From an uncultured Prevotellaceae bacterium (GTDB lineage Bacteria > Bacteroidota > Bacteroidia > Bacteroidales > Bacteroidaceae), in NCBI GenBank assembly GCA_900543815.1, contig UQST01000052.1, positions 1 through 17,029 of the forward strand: DNA of 17,029 nucleotides, read 5' to 3'. The notes below the pieces were generated by a model. That model worked only from the letters and a program-made list of their open reading frames with translations. It was not told where the DNA came from and made no database searches. The translations under genes and the position numbers were made by a program. The number at the start of each line of letters is the position of its first letter. Position 1 is the stretch's first letter. Positions 15,675 to 17,029 of the stretch are shown here, one piece after another.

Positions 15675-15746
15675 CTGCAGCGGCAGGCGGGTGCGCGGAG
15701 CATACTTGCCGTTGGCCCACGACAGCCTGCCGATGCCCGCGCCTGC
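15675..15746 (-). promoter_or_regulatory. GC-rich alternative hairpin region before the DUF975 gene
   Basis: In the gap between the GntR-type gene and the DUF975 gene, plus-strand CGGCAGGC (15681-15688) can pair with GCCTGCCG (15725-15732). An overlapping arm, GCAGGCGGG (15683-15691), can instead pair with CCCGCGCCTGC (15736-15746) with a 2-nt bulge. The two folds exclude each other. This could be an attenuator, or merely an effect of high GC content. No T run follows. Confidence 0.3.
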
Positions 15747-15756
15747 TGCATGCAAG

Positions 15757-16125
15757 TCAGCTGCAAGGCTGCATCTGCGCCTGCCAGTGCTCCACCACTT
15801 CGCCGATGCCTACGCCCAAAGCGCGCATCACACGGAAGAGGTCGGGCAGCTGCTCGCTGAAGAACTCCTCGCGGCGGAGTGTCTCCACAGCCTCTATGCC
15901 GCCCTCGGTGACAAAGTTTCCCAGCCCTCGCCGGGTGATGGCCACACCCTTCTGCTGCAACCATTCCAGCGAGCGTGCTACTGTATTGACGTTTACCTCT
16001 GCTTCCATGGCCAGTTCGCGCACCGAAGGCAGTTTGTCGCCCTGGTGGTACTTGCCCGACAGAATTTCGTCGCAGAGGTGCTCTGCTATCTGCAGATAGA
16101 TGGCTTTCTGTTCCTTGAATTCCAT
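15757..16125 (-). CDS. GntR-family transcriptional regulator, YtrA subfamily
   Basis: This encodes 122 residues. The winged helix-turn-helix spans about residues 10-73, with I-Y-L-Q-I-A-E-H-L, the K-L-P-S-V-R-E-L-A recognition helix approach, V-N-V-N-T-V-A-R-S-L-E-W-L and the wing R-R-G-L-G-N-F-V. The short C-terminal part (about 50 residues, helical) is the small dimerisation region of YtrA-type regulators, too small for a large effector domain. Such proteins usually repress an adjacent ABC-transporter or membrane-protein operon. Here the preceding gene, 15 nt upstream, is an ABC-2-like membrane protein, and the following genes encode DUF975 and DUF2807 proteins. No operator was identified, and no ABC ATPase is inside the window; it may lie beyond the right edge. 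Confidence 0.92.
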   Translation of the reverse strand: MEFKEQKAIYLQIAEHLCDEILSGKYHQGDKLPSVRELAMEAEVNVNTVARSLEWLQQKGVAITRRGLGNFVTEGGIEAVETLRREEFFSEQLPDLFRVMRALGVGIGEVVEHWQAQMQPCS

Positions 16126-16140
16126 AGCGATAGAGTTTGG

Positions 16141-17025
16141 TTAACGGTTGCGGCGGCTGGTCACCTGCGCGTCGCAGTACAACTTATAGGTCAGCGCCCA
16201 TATACCCACCAGCAATGCCAGCATGAAGAGGTCAAGCAGACAGAACACCACAGTGGCGTTGGGGTTGAAATTGCAGTTCATATCTGCAATGCAGTCATAA
16301 CCTGCAAACTGCAGGAATGCACCGGCAAAGAACATCAGACAAAGACCCAGAACAAACCACATAAGCACGTGCATCAGGCAGGTGAAGATGAGATTGTAGC
16401 GGTACTTCCAGGCATTGCCCAGGGCAAAAGTGCTCATGAAGCAGAGCATGGAGAGCACTCCAAAGGTATGACTAAGCAGGGGATGAACCAGCCCAGAACC
16501 CAAGTCAGCCGGCATGAAACTGGATTGCGCAAAGAAAGCAACTGTGAGGGAACGCACCTGCGAGAAGATGCCAAAGACAGCGGCAAAGAGCATGTTGAGC
16601 CCGTCAGCCAGCAGCATTGAGCCGAAGAACACCACCATGGGAGCCAGCAGACAGAATGCCAGATGCCAGAGGAAACGCTCCACATTGCTGGCCGGCAGGG
16701 TGAGTTCCTGAATGCGCCCCTGCTTGCGCACCATGTTGTGAAGCATATAACTGAGCGACACCACAGGAAGAGCCCAGAACACAAAGCGATAAAAGCCCAT
16801 TATAAACCATATCCAATAGTCCATATCCATCGCTGGATAGAGCGCGGCAGCATCTCTGCCGAAGAGTGCAACATCGCCTGCAGCCCAAGCCGACAGGAAC
16901 CGCACCACCACGGGAGCTACTGCCAGCACAAGCAAAGCTGTGGCCTGATTGGTATAGAAACGCCTGTTGACGGTCACATCCCAGCGTCCCACGCTGAGGA
17001 AACGCTTCATATCAAACTGTATCAT
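16141..17025 (-). CDS. ABC-2-like multispanning membrane protein, possibly partial at its start
   Basis: This encodes 294 residues from ATG 17025. The frame is open to the window edge, so a start further upstream cannot be excluded, and Met at residue 6 (17010) is another option. It has about six hydrophobic segments (near 28-50, 70-93, 118-142, 185-205, 212-240 and 262-284). The motif R-I-Q-E-L-T-L-P-A-S-N-V-E-R-F-L between the second and third segments resembles L-P-A-S-N-x-E-K-F-L in Bacteroidetes ABC-2-type permease-like proteins, where it is a loop next to the membrane. The N-terminal K-R-F-L-S-V-G-R-W-D-V-T also fits. A substrate cannot be assigned, and no nucleotide-binding partner is present here. 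It is 15 nt upstream of the YtrA-type regulator, so the two are probably in one transcript. Confidence 0.75.
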   Translation of the reverse strand: MIQFDMKRFLSVGRWDVTVNRRFYTNQATALLVLAVAPVVVRFLSAWAAGDVALFGRDAAALYPAMDMDYWIWFIMGFYRFVFWALPVVSLSYMLHNMVRKQGRIQELTLPASNVERFLWHLAFCLLAPMVVFFGSMLLADGLNMLFAAVFGIFSQVRSLTVAFFAQSSFMPADLGSGLVHPLLSHTFGVLSMLCFMSTFALGNAWKYRYNLIFTCLMHVLMWFVLGLCLMFFAGAFLQFAGYDCIADMNCNFNPNATVVFCLLDLFMLALLVGIWALTYKLYCDAQVTSRRNR

Positions 17026-17029
17026 AACT

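Noticed and set aside
15664..16620. Plus-strand open frame of about 318 codons opposite the regulator and membrane-protein genes
   Set aside because: It is antisense to a convincing GntR-family gene and an ABC-2-like gene, and its translation has no recognisable features.

Overview
The window looks like a chromosomal segment, or a metagenomic contig, from a member of the Bacteroidales, most likely Prevotella-like. Four things support this. Promoter-like sites match the Bacteroidetes consensus (TTTG, then about 19-21 nt, then TAnnTTTG). There are no Shine-Dalgarno sites. Secreted proteins end in the Bacteroidales-type tail Y-D-L/S-x-G-R...(V/I)Y-(V/I)-R-x-G-K-K. Several gene families (head-GIN DUF2807 lipoprotein, DUF975 membrane protein, GLUG-repeat surface proteins) are common in this order. 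The species cannot be fixed from sequence alone.

Positions 1-6045 (+ strand) form a probable three-gene surface operon with identical 28-nt gaps. It holds a beta-helix protein that has lost or never had its signal peptide (89-1108), a 1401-residue multidomain secreted protein ending in a type I dockerin (1137-5342), and a small secreted cohesin-like protein with a Bacteroidales sorting-type tail (5371-6045). A dockerin next to a cohesin-like domain suggests that the last two proteins bind each other at the cell surface. Two back-to-back hairpins (6073-6155) separate this operon from a convergent guanine deaminase-like gene (6171-6701, - strand).

Positions 7042-12666 (+) encode one 1874-residue secreted protein. 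Two related units of about 500 residues, each with GLUG/beta-helix modules and a small CxxC motif, flank a helical/beta-sandwich/helical core. A fifth beta-helix module and a sorting-type tail follow. The spacer after it (12667-12993) holds a strong terminator, a second hairpin that resembles the terminator's reverse complement (a REP-like inverted pair), AT-rich short repeats and a good promoter for an MscS-family channel gene (12994-13860, +).

Positions 14049-17025 (- strand) hold four genes transcribed leftward: an ABC-2-like membrane protein, a YtrA-type GntR regulator, a DUF975 membrane protein and a DUF2807 lipoprotein. They look like an envelope-related regulatory group that continues beyond the right edge. 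No RNA genes, CRISPR arrays, transposases or phage genes were seen. The least ordinary parts are the left edge (promoter and inverted repeat abutting a signal-less exported-type protein), the possible dockerin/cohesin pair with an AT-rich inserted module in the dockerin protein, and the duplicated architecture of the giant GLUG protein.
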